DNA from: Rhodococcus qingshengii
Lineage (GTDB): Bacteria; Actinomycetota; Actinomycetes; Mycobacteriales; Mycobacteriaceae
Direction: 5' to 3'
Length of the DNA stretch: 64,000 nt
Assembly (NCBI RefSeq): GCF_021025955.1
Contig: NZ_JAJNCL010000007.1
Location: forward strand, 186,001-250,000
In this document: one piece after another, positions 26,692 to 35,346 of the stretch
How positions within the stretch are numbered: the stretch's first letter is position 1
Layout: each line of letters starts with the position of its first letter
Position numbers and translations under genes: made by a program
The notes under the pieces: model-generated
Told to the model about the DNA's origin: nothing
The model's input: only the letters and a program-made list of their open reading frames with translations
Database searches by the model: none

Positions 26692-26853
26692 CGTTCGTGT
26701 CGCAGTGATAACACGGGGTCGACGCTGGACCTGATCGTCGAGGGCTTCGTTCACTCCGGGGTGAAATACTTCACAATTCGGGCAGGTGTGCACGATCCGA
26801 CCGGTCGGTCGCCTAAGGTTCGCTGGTCGAGTTTGCGAGTTTTAGGAGAGTCA

Positions 26854-27315
26854 GTGAAGAGCAAGTTAGTCGGGGCACTGTTGTGTGCCACAGCATCTGC
26901 CGGTTTGATCTTTGTGGGTGGAGGTGTCGCAAACGCAGGTACGTATATTCCGGCCGGTACCGATGGCACCTACCGAGTTGGCAGTGGCGAGGGCCAGATG
27001 CTGCCTGGTCTCTGGAGTACCTCCGGCGGCCGGTCTTGTTACTGGGAACGGACAGGTTATGGCCGGGACATCATCGACAACAACTTCGGCGGTGGGCCGG
27101 AAACAGTAGAAATCATGTGGGGCGACACTAGCTTCACTTCGAATCGATGTGGGGCTTGGGAACGTCACGCTCCCGTTCCCAATCCCATCCCCGGGCTTCC
27201 GCCCATCGAGGCCGTTGACTACCGAAACATGATGTCGGCGCTGATTCCTCTAGGCATTGGGTCGGCCGCCGTCGGCTCATCAATGCTCCCAGCGCTGGTC
27301 CTCACAGGAAGCTGA
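26854..27315 (+). CDS. Secreted protein of unknown function
   Basis: 153 aa from GTG at 26854 with AGGAG 5 nt upstream. The signal peptide is clear (VKSKLVGALLCATASAGLIF to VANA). The mature part (GTYIPAGTDGTYRVGSGEGQ, then SCYWERTGYG, then SNRCGAW) resembles small secreted actinobacterial proteins with one disulfide. The C-terminal 40 residues are proline-rich then hydrophobic (IPLGIGSAAVGSSMLPALVL), possibly a weak membrane anchor. No function recognised. The 222-bp gap upstream contains only the terminator and a likely promoter region. Confidence 0.7.
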   Translation: MKSKLVGALLCATASAGLIFVGGGVANAGTYIPAGTDGTYRVGSGEGQMLPGLWSTSGGRSCYWERTGYGRDIIDNNFGGGPETVEIMWGDTSFTSNRCGAWERHAPVPNPIPGLPPIEAVDYRNMMSALIPLGIGSAAVGSSMLPALVLTGS

Positions 27316-27361
27316 TCCGAAGAACCGTTCGCTTTACGGGGCAAAGGCTTTCGCTGAGTCT

Positions 27362-27388
27362 GCCAGGCCGCATCGATGTAGGCCTGGC
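27362..27388. terminator. Hairpin between convergent genes
   Basis: GCCAGGCC (27362-27369) pairs with GGCCTGGC (27381-27388); the loop contains the palindrome CATCGATG. It lies between the secreted protein (+, ends 27315) and the ABC transporter gene (-, ends 27404). Confidence 0.6.
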
Positions 27389-27403
27389 TGTAGGGCAGTT
27401 ATG

Positions 27404-28951
27404 TCAGAGGGTGATCGTGCGGGTGGGCTCCCAGATGGCGGGGTCGCGGTGGGTGACGACGACGACGGTAGCCGCCAATTCCCGCACAGCGCCGGCGATG
27501 CGGCGTTCGGTGCCCTCGTCGAGAGCCGAGGTTGCCTCGTCGAGCACCAGGACGGGAGCGTCTTTGAGGAAGGCGCGAGCGATCGCCACCCGCTGACGTT
27601 CGCCACCGGAGAGAGCGGCACCCTGGTGCCCGATGTCCTGATGAAGGCCGAGCGTCGAGCGGTCGAGAACGGCACTGAGGGCAGCACGCCTGGCGGCGTC
27701 CTCGATCTCGGTCTCGGAAGCGCCTGGTCTTCCGAGTCCGATGTTCTCGCCGAGCGTGCCGGAGAACACGAGTGGATCCTGCGGCACGTAGCCGATGTGC
27801 GCCGCCAGGTCGTCGTAGGGCAAGTCGCGCAATGAAACTCCGCCTAGCGAGACGCTTCCTTGGTTCGGATCGTCGAAGCGCATGAGCAGCCCGAGAAGTG
27901 TGCTCTTCCCCGTACCGGAGCGCCCTGCGACGAGAACACGCTCACCAGTGGGGATCTCCGCGTTGATGCCATGCAGAACCGGAGCGTGGTCCACCCCGAC
28001 GACCTTGATATCCGTTCCAACAGGGCGCGCGGCGTCCTGGGGTGCGGGTTCAGGCAGCGCGGGAGCCGAAGTCGCGGCACGGTAGTCGCGAACCGTTGCG
28101 CGCAGTTCGTTGACTCCGATTCCGGCCAGGGCGAGTTCGTCGAGCGGCGCAGCGGCGCGAGCGGTGAGGATGACGAGGGCGAGAGCGGCTGCGGGATCGT
28201 CGAATCCGGTGGCAGCGAGGAAAATCACTGCGCCTGCCAACGGCACAATGGTGGCGATCGCCGAGATGAATGTCGCTGGTGCCGCGGCGAGATTTGTCCG
28301 TGCAAGCGCGGTCTCCTGGTCCCGCCAGCTTCGCTCGATACGATCGACGGAGCGCGTGGGACCGGCTGCCGTACGCAGTAATTCGAGATGGTCGGTGAGT
28401 TCGAGCGTCGACTGCGTTGCTGCGAGCTCTGCCTCGTGTCGGCGCTCGTCCGCTCGGCTGAGCGCGCGTTGGGCCAGCGTCTGAGCGGCGAGCGAAACGG
28501 CGAGCAGTCCGCCGACGAGCAGCATGACGCCGGGTCCCGCAACGACCGCGATTCCGGGAAGCAGGAGCAGCGGGATCAGTGGTGCAACGAGGAAGGTCTG
28601 AAGTTGGTGCGCGGGAACGCTCATCAGTGACGGGATTCCGCGGCCGGCGACGGTGGCGAGCAGTGCCCGGTTGGCGTCGGTGAACCACGACAGCTTTGCA
28701 CGGGCGAAGGCGTCGCCGAGCGCGTCGTAGAGATCGCCGACGAGTCGAGTCCCGGTGAAGTAGCCACCCCGCGAGACCAGGACGGTCACGAAGAGAGCGA
28801 TCGCTGCCGTGGCCAGCACGAGAACCGGCGACCGGTGATCAGCGATCGAGAGGGCGAGGGTGGTGTACGCGATCGCCTCGAGGCCAGCGACGGACACCCA
28901 ACCGAATCCGATGGTGATCAAGCGTCGGCGGGCCGCATTGGCGCTGTTCAT
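27404..28951 (-). CDS. ABC transporter half, fused permease-ATPase (IrtB/YbtQ-like)
   Basis: 515 aa from ATG at 28951, overlapping the stop of the partner gene by one base (TAATG). An N-terminal six-helix membrane domain precedes an ATPase domain: Walker A GRSGTGKSTLLGLLMRF, Q-loop VPQDPLVFSGTLGENI, signature LSGGERQRVAIARAFL, Walker B VLVLDEATSALDEG. Exporter-fold half-transporters paired next to siderophore genes are usually iron importers (IrtAB, YbtPQ). The separate SIP gene supplies the reductase that IrtA carries as a domain. A CydCD-like thiol exporter is the main alternative. Confidence 0.78.
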   Translation of the reverse strand: MNSANAARRRLITIGFGWVSVAGLEAIAYTTLALSIADHRSPVLVLATAAIALFVTVLVSRGGYFTGTRLVGDLYDALGDAFARAKLSWFTDANRALLATVAGRGIPSLMSVPAHQLQTFLVAPLIPLLLLPGIAVVAGPGVMLLVGGLLAVSLAAQTLAQRALSRADERRHEAELAATQSTLELTDHLELLRTAAGPTRSVDRIERSWRDQETALARTNLAAAPATFISAIATIVPLAGAVIFLAATGFDDPAAALALVILTARAAAPLDELALAGIGVNELRATVRDYRAATSAPALPEPAPQDAARPVGTDIKVVGVDHAPVLHGINAEIPTGERVLVAGRSGTGKSTLLGLLMRFDDPNQGSVSLGGVSLRDLPYDDLAAHIGYVPQDPLVFSGTLGENIGLGRPGASETEIEDAARRAALSAVLDRSTLGLHQDIGHQGAALSGGERQRVAIARAFLKDAPVLVLDEATSALDEGTERRIAGAVRELAATVVVVTHRDPAIWEPTRTITL

Positions 28952-30582
28952 TATTCGGCTCCAGTCAGGGCTGCATTGTGCGAGGCGGCGTTGTGCGAGT
29001 TGGGACTGTCGAGGTCGAGCCGATCGTCGGCCTCGTCTGCAAGAGCGGGGTCGTGGGTGACGATCACGATCGTCTTTCCTTCGTCGTGTGCGAGATGTCG
29101 CAGTTCTTTCAACAGTTCGGCCGCTGTCCGATCGTCGAGTGCACTGGTCGGCTCGTCGAGCAGCAGTACCGTTGCGGGCGAGAGGAATACCCGAGCAAGC
29201 CCGACACGCTGACGTTCTCCTCCGGAGAGTGAAGTGGCATCGGCATCGAGGCTGACGTCGATCTGTGCCCGGCGTAGTGCAGCGGTGCATTCCGCGTCCG
29301 TTGCATCGGGGGCGGCCAACGCGATGTTCTCGCGCACCGTAGCCGGCAACACGTCTGCGCCCTGAGACGTGAGCAGAATGGACCGTGGCCGCAGGTTCTC
29401 GTCGATTGTGATGACGCTCCGGCCCGCGTAGCGGACGGTACCCAGTTCCGGGATTTCGAAGCCGGCCAGTGCTTTCAGGAGCGTCGACTTACCCGTTCCG
29501 CTCGGTCCCGTGATCGCAGTGATCGCGGCCGGGCGGAATGCATGCGTGACGCCGTCGATGACTCTGCGGTCCGCGATCGTGACAGTCAGGCCGATGATCT
29601 CCAGTCGATCGGAGGGACTCGCGGCCGGAACGGTTGATGCTTGACCAGCAGGGAGGGTGGCTTCCTCCAGCGCTGCGGCGAGTCGGACTGCAGCAGAGCG
29701 TCCAGCCGCGACGTAGTCGAGGCCGTGCCCGAGCCGCAGGGCCGGCGTCACGATTGCGAGACTGAAGAGAATGGTGGCAGCCAACGTCGTTGTATCCCAG
29801 CGAAATCCGACGGCATAGGCGATCGCAAACGTTGCCGTCGCCTGCATGAGGGAAACGGCGACGGCCGCAGGGGTAGCCACGAGTCGAACGCGCTCCTGCA
29901 TTCCCCGAGTGAACCGTGCTGTCGATTCTGCATAGTCAGCGGCAGCACCGGTCTGCGCGCCGTAGATCCGGCAGACGCGGATGCCGCGCGCATAGTCGTC
30001 CACGGCGGTCACGATGTCGCCCATGACATCCGCACGTTCAGCGCTGTGCCGCGCAGCCATTCGGGGGATCACGATCAGGTAGAACAGTGCTGCCACGATG
30101 CCGGGAGCCAGAGCGAGAAGCGCCACCGGGCCGGCTGAGACGGCCAGCGCCGCGATCGTGACCGCCGGGACCACGATCAGTGTCGCGAACTCGGCCGGTA
30201 GGTGCGCAGTCATATGGTGCAGCGCCGAGATGTCGTCGGAGACGAGCCTCCTCAGCGCGTCCCCGCTGTAGCGGGACAGCGTGCTTGCCGGCAACCGGAC
30301 GAGGTGGGCAGCGAGCTGGCGCTTGAGCCTGGCCTCGAACAGCGCCTCGGCGTGGTGCGAGAGCCACGACGACGTGGCGGCGAGCGTGACGCCGACGAGC
30401 CAGAGCCCGCATGCCCATCCGGCCCAACTCATGGACGGTTCACCGATGAGTTGCACGACGCACCAGAGCGCTCCGAGCATCGCGACCCCCGACGCAGCCG
30501 CCGCGACCACCCCGGCGGCCAATGCAGGCAGCGCCGGGCGCAAGGCCGGGACCAGCGACGGTTCGACGAGAGGGCGGGGCAT
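28951..30582 (-). CDS. ABC transporter half, fused permease-ATPase (IrtA/YbtP-like)
   Basis: 543 aa; ATG at 30582 follows AAGGAG by 8 nt. Six predicted membrane helices (about residues 15-285), then an ATPase domain with Walker A GPSGTGKSTLLKALAGF, signature LSGGERQRVGLARVFL and Walker B VLLLDEPTSALDD. Translationally coupled to the next gene, so the two form a heterodimer. An IdeR-like half box 54 bp upstream (30636-30654) supports iron control and therefore siderophore import rather than drug export. Confidence 0.8.
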   Translation of the reverse strand: MPRPLVEPSLVPALRPALPALAAGVVAAAASGVAMLGALWCVVQLIGEPSMSWAGWACGLWLVGVTLAATSSWLSHHAEALFEARLKRQLAAHLVRLPASTLSRYSGDALRRLVSDDISALHHMTAHLPAEFATLIVVPAVTIAALAVSAGPVALLALAPGIVAALFYLIVIPRMAARHSAERADVMGDIVTAVDDYARGIRVCRIYGAQTGAAADYAESTARFTRGMQERVRLVATPAAVAVSLMQATATFAIAYAVGFRWDTTTLAATILFSLAIVTPALRLGHGLDYVAAGRSAAVRLAAALEEATLPAGQASTVPAASPSDRLEIIGLTVTIADRRVIDGVTHAFRPAAITAITGPSGTGKSTLLKALAGFEIPELGTVRYAGRSVITIDENLRPRSILLTSQGADVLPATVRENIALAAPDATDAECTAALRRAQIDVSLDADATSLSGGERQRVGLARVFLSPATVLLLDEPTSALDDRTAAELLKELRHLAHDEGKTIVIVTHDPALADEADDRLDLDSPNSHNAASHNAALTGAE

Positions 30583-30635
30583 GGATAACTCCTTGAATCA
30601 GCGTCAGGGTGCGGGCACGACAAGTGACCGAAACC

Positions 30636-30654
30636 TAAGGTTAGGCTTCGGTTG
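30636..30654. promoter_or_regulatory. IdeR-like iron box upstream of the ABC genes
   Basis: The left two-thirds of the 19-bp site (TAAGGTTAGGCT) match the iron-box consensus almost perfectly, the right third poorly (12 of 19 in total). It lies just upstream of the ABC transporter pair. Confidence 0.55.
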
Positions 30655-30711
30655 CCCCTCTTGGTTATCGCAGTACGCCGATTTCTTACACTCGATCAGC
30701 AGCAGTCGGCG

Positions 30712-31662
30712 TCAGGATGCGGCCGAAATGGAACTCATGACGTCTTCCCACATGTCCATGACTGCGGGTTCGGCTGGGCCTGTTTGGGTGAAGACTGCCA
30801 CGCATTTTCGGCGGAAGTCGTACATCTCGATCGAGCTGGTCAGTCCGTGAACGCCGTGCGTGCGGATCAGCCAGCACTCCGCGACGCCGTTCAGGTCGAT
30901 CATCGTCCGGCAGGTGTCCGACGCCAAAGTCAACGTCCCCCCGAACATCGCTGCAGCTTCGAGATCACCACGGTGGATCTGCAGGCAACCGTTGCCTGCG
31001 ACGACGGCCGTGACGGGCAGTTGGTGGTAGGACAGGTGCTCCATCCCGGCAGCCATGAGGTGTGGATCGATTCGCCGGTAACCGAGGGCGCCCAGAGCGA
31101 CCAATCCGTTGCGGCGTTCGCTGCCGCCGTCCGCGAGGATGAAGTCGAGTTGTGTCAGCTGATCGGCTTCGGCCCAGAATGCGGGCGTATTCGACGTCTG
31201 GATGGGAGGGCTGGCTTCTCTCGAAGCGTCATCTACGTTTCGTATCGCTTCGAAGGCGAGACGATCCGAGGCCGGGGTCAAATAGGTGGTGTGCGAACTC
31301 GATCCGTGAGTGTCGAACATCCGGAGCGTCGGCGGAAGGTGCTGCTCTGCATCAGTGGTCACCACCGAATCGAGGGCGGAAGGGTTCAAACGCAGAGAGA
31401 CGAGCCCTGGCGTGCAGACCAGCGGATCGCCGGGAACGGTGGGAACGGCGTACTTGCCCGAGTTGTTGACAGCCGCTGGCCCCGCAACGGTGATCGTGAC
31501 GACATCGCCCAAGAGGGACAACAATTCGCCGACTACCCCGGGTGCCGTGTCGATCAGCTCACCGCGGAATCCTGGACGCGCAAGCAGCGCGTCCAGGTCC
31601 GACATGCGCGCCAAAGCTGCACAACGACATTCGCCACGGTGCGGGCACATCTCAGTAAACAT
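30712..31662 (-). CDS. ChuX/HemS-like haem-utilisation protein
   Basis: 316 aa if started at the ATG at 31662, which overlaps the preceding reading frame; 31650 and 31605 are alternatives, and none has a strong ribosome binding site. The C-terminal half ([49 protein letters not shown]) resembles the haem-binding HemS/ChuX fold. An N-terminal [12 protein letters not shown] cysteine cluster is unusual and could bind a metal. Likely a cytoplasmic haem-trafficking or degrading protein in the iron cluster. Family assignment is from motif memory only. Confidence 0.6.
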   Translation of the reverse strand: MFTEMCPHRGECRCAALARMSDLDALLARPGFRGELIDTAPGVVGELLSLLGDVVTITVAGPAAVNNSGKYAVPTVPGDPLVCTPGLVSLRLNPSALDSVVTTDAEQHLPPTLRMFDTHGSSSHTTYLTPASDRLAFEAIRNVDDASREASPPIQTSNTPAFWAEADQLTQLDFILADGGSERRNGLVALGALGYRRIDPHLMAAGMEHLSYHQLPVTAVVAGNGCLQIHRGDLEAAAMFGGTLTLASDTCRTMIDLNGVAECWLIRTHGVHGLTSSIEMYDFRRKCVAVFTQTGPAEPAVMDMWEDVMSSISAAS

Positions 31663-31942
31663 CCCGCAGGTACCGCTTCGATCGTTTGAGGTTGTTGACG
31701 TAATCCTCGGCAGCGTCCGCATCCAACCCACCGTGTTCGGCGACCACCTCGTGTAACGCGTCGTCGACGTCCTTCGCCATCCGGGTGGCGTCGCCGCAGA
31801 CGTACACGTGCGCGCCCTTTTCGAGCCAGGCGAACAACTCTCTGCCCTGCTCGCGCATACGGGTCTGGACGTAGATCTTCTCGGACTGATCACGAGAGAA
31901 GGCGAGGTCGAGACGCGTCAGGACACCGTCACGGGTCAGGCC
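31652..31942 (-). pseudogene. C-terminal remnant of a sulfite/nitrate reductase-type flavoprotein (CysJ-like)
   Basis: About 96 codons encode a typical end of an FNR-type diflavin reductase: [20 protein letters not shown], then [21 protein letters not shown], ending [12 protein letters not shown]. The rest of the enzyme (flavodoxin, FAD and most of the NADPH domain) is missing. Upstream sequence in this frame runs into the end of the ParB-like gene with no homology. A deletion therefore removed the 5' part, leaving a fragment whose end overlaps the haem-protein gene. Confidence 0.75.
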
Positions 31943-31974
31943 GGTCTGTTGGGTGCGACTTGGATCCGAGCAGG

Positions 31975-33018
31975 TCAGAGGGTTGCTTTGTAGGCAAGTG
32001 CGTAAGCGATCTTGCCCGGCTTGTCGTCGGTGTACGGCTTCGACAGCTTTGCGAACTCTCCCTTGGACTCGGCTTTGCCGTCGTTCCAGGCTGACAGGAC
32101 GCCAAGATCGGTGGCAGTGAATCCGCTGTCGACGACGGCATCGCCCGTCAATGCAGTCTGTGCTTTGGTCACCGACTTCACGATGCTCAGGTAGCTGGAG
32201 AGATCGTCGCGATTCCAGTTGGTGAGGTCGACGGGCGCGGTGTCGCGGACCCACGCACCCCAGTAGAACTCCTGGAACGGGATCGAGCCAGCGGCAAATC
32301 CGATGTCGCGGGAGAAGTACATCAAGCTGCGGTACTTGTCGTCGGCGAAGTTCGCCAGGCCGACGCTCTTCGGCAGGGACTGGACCGGCACCTGGTTTCC
32401 GTCGACGTCACGCGACCAGACCCACTTGTTCTTTTCCATCTCGGTCCAGAAGGCCCCTTCACTCAGGCCGCTGAGGTTACCGAGAACTCGAAGTCGCACG
32501 TGAAGGTCGGGACCCCCGTCTGCGGTCTCGATGAAGGACGTGAGGGTGTGGTGGCCGTCGGTCAGGTAGAGATCGCCGCGGGGGCCGACGACTACGGTCT
32601 TCATAGGTGCGATGCTCTCGGCGGTTTCCTGACCGACCGGGAGCTGGCAGGTGAAGGACGACGGGTCCTTCAGCGTCGACGCCGCAGTGGCGGTCGCGGC
32701 CTGGATCTGGCCGTTCGCCTCACACCAGTCGTCGAACTTCTTGTTGATCGTGTCTTTTCCGAGCGTGTATCGCCCGAGCTTGTAGTACACCTCGTCGTAG
32801 CCGAGGGAAGGTTGCGTCGCGTGAACGTCGCCGATGCGCACGTCCAGGAGGTCACCTTCCTTGGCGCACAGGTACTCCGAACCACTGACGGAACCTGAGA
32901 ACGAACCGGTGGAGATGCCGCCACACGCGAGGGGAGCGGCGACGGCGGGTGTGCCGGCCAGTGTTCCGGCACCGAGCAGTGCCAGTGTTGTGAGTGCCGA
33001 GATGGCAGAACGACGCAT
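31975..33018 (-). CDS. Secreted ParB-like (ParBc_2 type) protein
   Basis: 347 aa from ATG at 33018 with AGGAG about 10 nt upstream. Signal peptide [20 protein letters not shown] to AVAAP. The mature protein carries [23 protein letters not shown] and [19 protein letters not shown], which fit the ParB-like nuclease-fold family (ParBc_2, with the DGHH motif). Several cysteines (CGGI, LCAKE, WCEANG, CQLP) suggest disulfides outside the cell. The biochemical role of exported ParB-like proteins is not known to me. Confidence 0.7.
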   Translation of the reverse strand: MRRSAISALTTLALLGAGTLAGTPAVAAPLACGGISTGSFSGSVSGSEYLCAKEGDLLDVRIGDVHATQPSLGYDEVYYKLGRYTLGKDTINKKFDDWCEANGQIQAATATAASTLKDPSSFTCQLPVGQETAESIAPMKTVVVGPRGDLYLTDGHHTLTSFIETADGGPDLHVRLRVLGNLSGLSEGAFWTEMEKNKWVWSRDVDGNQVPVQSLPKSVGLANFADDKYRSLMYFSRDIGFAAGSIPFQEFYWGAWVRDTAPVDLTNWNRDDLSSYLSIVKSVTKAQTALTGDAVVDSGFTATDLGVLSAWNDGKAESKGEFAKLSKPYTDDKPGKIAYALAYKATL

Positions 33019-33110
33019 GTGGGGATCTCTCCTGAGGATGGGTTCGCACGTGAAGAAGCTTGCGTCACAATCGCTCAGGGTGGTTTCGGACTTGCTGACA
33101 ACAGACGTCC

Positions 33111-33152
33111 GCGCGGTGGCTACCACGTGAATTCACGTCGTAGCCACCGCGC
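33111..33152. terminator. Very long perfect-arm hairpin after the hydroxyacyl-CoA dehydrogenase
   Basis: 13-bp arms GCGCGGTGGCTAC and GTAGCCACCGCGC surround a second palindrome ACGTGAATTCACGT. Together they give a 42-bp nearly continuous inverted repeat with a single C/C mismatch. It lies 18 nt past the dehydrogenase stop and ahead of the ParB-like gene. A terminator is the simplest role; a protein-binding site is possible. Confidence 0.7.
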
Positions 33153-33170
33153 GGTAAGCCGGTAAGTCGG

Positions 33171-34031
33171 TCAGCCCTTGTAGTTGTAGAAGCCCTCGCC
33201 GACAGCAACGCCGAGCTTGCCTTCGTCGATGTAGTTCTTCTTGATGTAGTCGGCGAATTCGCGCTGCTTCTCGCCGCCCTGGGAGGAGATGTTGTAGACG
33301 GTGGTCAACCCGACGACGTCCATGATCTGGAAGGGGCCGAACGGGGCTCCGGTGCCGATGCGCCAAGTCTTGTCGACCATGTCGGGATCAGCGATGCCGT
33401 CGATCAGCAAGTCGGAGGCCGCGTTGAGGAGCGGGACCAGGAGCGAGTTGAGTACGTAGCCCGCCTTCTCCTTCTTGAGTTCGATCGGCACCATGCCGAT
33501 GTTCTTCGCGAACTCGACGACCTCGCGGTACACGGCGGGGTCGGTGGACTCGGTGCCCATGACCTCGGCAGTGTTGTTGACCCACACGTGATTTGCGAAG
33601 TGGAGTGCGAGGAACTTCTCGGGGCGGCCGGTGAACTCCTTGAGGTCGCTCGGCAGAAGCGTCGAGGAGTTGGTTGCGAACACCGTGTGCTCAGGGGCTA
33701 CTGCGGCGAGCTTCTCGTAGGTGTCGCGCTTGATGGCGATGTCCTCGGGAATTGCCTCGATGATCAGATCGGCCTTGGCGACGGCTTCGGCGAGATCGTA
33801 CGAGTACGTAATCCGTTGCAACGCTTCGCCGGCCTTGCCTTCCTTGGCGCCCTCGACGTTCTCGGCCTTGTAGGCAGCGGCCAACGAGTCGAACCGAGCC
33901 TTGGCCTTCTCGATGACCTCGGCGTTGATGTCGTACGCGACGACGTCGAAGCCGTGATAGGCGGTCTGATAGGCGATCTGTGAGCCGAGAACTCCGGTAC
34001 CCAGAACGGTGATCTGCTTCAGTTCAGTCAT
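33171..34031 (-). CDS. 3-hydroxyacyl-CoA dehydrogenase (hydroxybutyryl-CoA type)
   Basis: 286 aa. NAD-binding motif VLGTGVLGSQIA (about residues 9-20), catalytic region NSSTL and FANHVWVNNTAEVMG (His), then KKEKAGYVLNSLLVPLLNAA and a C-terminal domain. It oxidises L-3-hydroxyacyl-CoA to 3-ketoacyl-CoA, or works in the reverse direction. GAGGAT precedes the ATG. A TetR gene lies only 15 nt upstream on the same strand, so the two form an operon controlled by the palindrome at 34679-34716. Confidence 0.88.
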   Translation of the reverse strand: MTELKQITVLGTGVLGSQIAYQTAYHGFDVVAYDINAEVIEKAKARFDSLAAAYKAENVEGAKEGKAGEALQRITYSYDLAEAVAKADLIIEAIPEDIAIKRDTYEKLAAVAPEHTVFATNSSTLLPSDLKEFTGRPEKFLALHFANHVWVNNTAEVMGTESTDPAVYREVVEFAKNIGMVPIELKKEKAGYVLNSLLVPLLNAASDLLIDGIADPDMVDKTWRIGTGAPFGPFQIMDVVGLTTVYNISSQGGEKQREFADYIKKNYIDEGKLGVAVGEGFYNYKG

Positions 34032-34046
34032 TTTCGATCCTCAATC

Positions 34047-34661
34047 CTATTCGGTGGGTAGTCCGGCAAGCGTCAATCGGACCTGTGCGGCAACGATGTT
34101 CGTGAGCTCGTCAGCCGTGATCCGGTCCAATGCCGCGCGGGCTATTTCGAAGTGCAGCACGTTGGAAATCGTTCGCGCTGCAGTGGTGGTTCGGGTGGTG
34201 TGGTGGGGGTGCGCCTCGTGCAAGATTTGTGCAATCCGCGTTTGCAGGCGCTGCGAGAGTTCCAGACCTTCGGCCCGGAAACATTCGCTGGGCTCGCCGA
34301 ACAACACTTCGCGTTGGTAGATACCGGTGTTCTCGTCGTTTCGGCGACTTGCGATCAGCAGGGGTGAAACCAGCTCGAGCACACGATCTTCTGTGCCCGT
34401 CGATTTGGCCTCACGCTTTTCGCCCAGTTTGATCTGCTTGCGGTACTCCGCGTTGTACACCATGAGCAGTAGCTCGGCTTTGCTTGCGGCGTAACGAAAG
34501 AGGGTGCCACCGGCTACATCGGCGCGGTCGGCAATTTCTTGAGTTGTGACTGCGCTGTAGCCCTTTTCCGCGAACAGTTCGGCCGCGGCGTCGAAGATGC
34601 GTGTCTGCTTCTCGAGTTTGTTGCGTTCACGACGACCCAACTCTTGGTCCGATTTCGTCAT
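34047..34661 (-). CDS. TetR-family regulator of the dehydrogenase operon
   Basis: 204 aa from ATG at 34661 (GAGG 8 nt upstream); a GTG 9 nt earlier is less likely. HTH: RIFDAAAELFAEKGYSAVTT then QEIADRADVAGGTLFRYAASKAEL. First gene of a two-gene unit with the hydroxyacyl-CoA dehydrogenase, so an acyl-CoA or fatty-acid ligand is plausible. A 38-bp nested palindrome lies just upstream of its start and is probably its own operator. Confidence 0.9.
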   Translation of the reverse strand: MTKSDQELGRRERNKLEKQTRIFDAAAELFAEKGYSAVTTQEIADRADVAGGTLFRYAASKAELLLMVYNAEYRKQIKLGEKREAKSTGTEDRVLELVSPLLIASRRNDENTGIYQREVLFGEPSECFRAEGLELSQRLQTRIAQILHEAHPHHTTRTTTAARTISNVLHFEIARAALDRITADELTNIVAAQVRLTLAGLPTE

Positions 34662-34678
34662 CCCGCTCACCTCGTCTC

Positions 34679-34716
34679 ATTTCGGATCACGCTCATAAAT
34701 GAGTCTACTCCGAAAT
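34679..34716. promoter_or_regulatory. Nested 38-bp palindrome, likely TetR operator
   Basis: An outer inverted repeat ATTTCGGA (34679-34686) / TCCGAAAT (34709-34716) and an inner one CTCAT-AA-ATGAG (34692-34703) share exactly the same centre. It lies 17 bp upstream of the TetR start, consistent with autorepression by two stacked dimers. Confidence 0.7.
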
Positions 34717-34745
34717 ATCGAGAGGGTGGGGTCTCCTCCGTCACA

Positions 34746-35342
34746 TCACCGCATTCCGCTGACCCAACCGGCGAACACGTCGGAGAACACGTCTGCTTCG
34801 CACGCGTGCGCCGATTCGGGGTAGGCACATTCGGGGTATCCGGCGACGACGGCGGCAAGTTCGGCATTGCAACACTGCGCCAAAAGGCCGCGCAGGAGGT
34901 CCGCGGCCGACCAATCGGCAACGGATACCGCAGGGATCCCCTCTTCCTCGTACACCTTCACCAGATCGTCATGCCTCCAGGACAATTCCTCCGCCACCAG
35001 TGCATCGGGATTGAAAGACATGGCGCGGTCGAGTGATCCGCGCAGAAGCGAGTGTGGATCGTCCTCACCGCGCAGCCTTGTCGCGAGGTCGGCCGGTGCC
35101 TTCTGCATGACGAACATCCAGGGTTTGCCGTCGGGAAAGACTCCGCCGAAGCCTGCCACGTTGAAGGGCAGGTGACTACTGAGAAAATCTGTCTCCACGT
35201 CGACGTGCTGATCGTCTCCGAGGTGAATGAAGTGGCCGGACGCGATCTCCTCTCCGGTTGCCGGCTCGGCCCACGTGTTGTTCCACAGATCGGTCATCCG
35301 ACTGCCTTCGGGAAAATCGAGAACCTCGAAGAGAAAACCCAT
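34746..35342 (-). CDS. Conserved-looking protein of unknown function
   Basis: 198 aa; ATG at 35342 with GGAG about 10 nt upstream. An acidic soluble protein without signal peptide or membrane segment. It contains aromatic, glycine-rich stretches (FNVAGFGGVFPDGKPWMFVMQ) and ends in a cysteine-containing part (AQCCNAELAAVV, YPECAYPESAHACEADVF). It starts 4 nt after the companion gene 35347-35805, so the pair is co-translated. No family recognised; the DFPEGSRMTDLWNNTW opening could suit a ligand-binding or immunity-type fold, but that is speculation. Confidence 0.6.
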   Translation of the reverse strand: MGFLFEVLDFPEGSRMTDLWNNTWAEPATGEEIASGHFIHLGDDQHVDVETDFLSSHLPFNVAGFGGVFPDGKPWMFVMQKAPADLATRLRGEDDPHSLLRGSLDRAMSFNPDALVAEELSWRHDDLVKVYEEEGIPAVSVADWSAADLLRGLLAQCCNAELAAVVAGYPECAYPESAHACEADVFSDVFAGWVSGMR

Positions 35343-35346
35343 GTCT

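Noticed and set aside
24573-26793. Long minus-strand frames across the SIP and binding-protein genes
   Set aside because: Opposite strand of two well-supported genes with signal and lipobox motifs.
30652-31689. Plus-strand 345-codon frame opposite the ChuX/HemS-like gene
   Set aside because: The minus frame has haem-protein motifs; the plus frame is Arg/Gln rich and has no recognisable domain.
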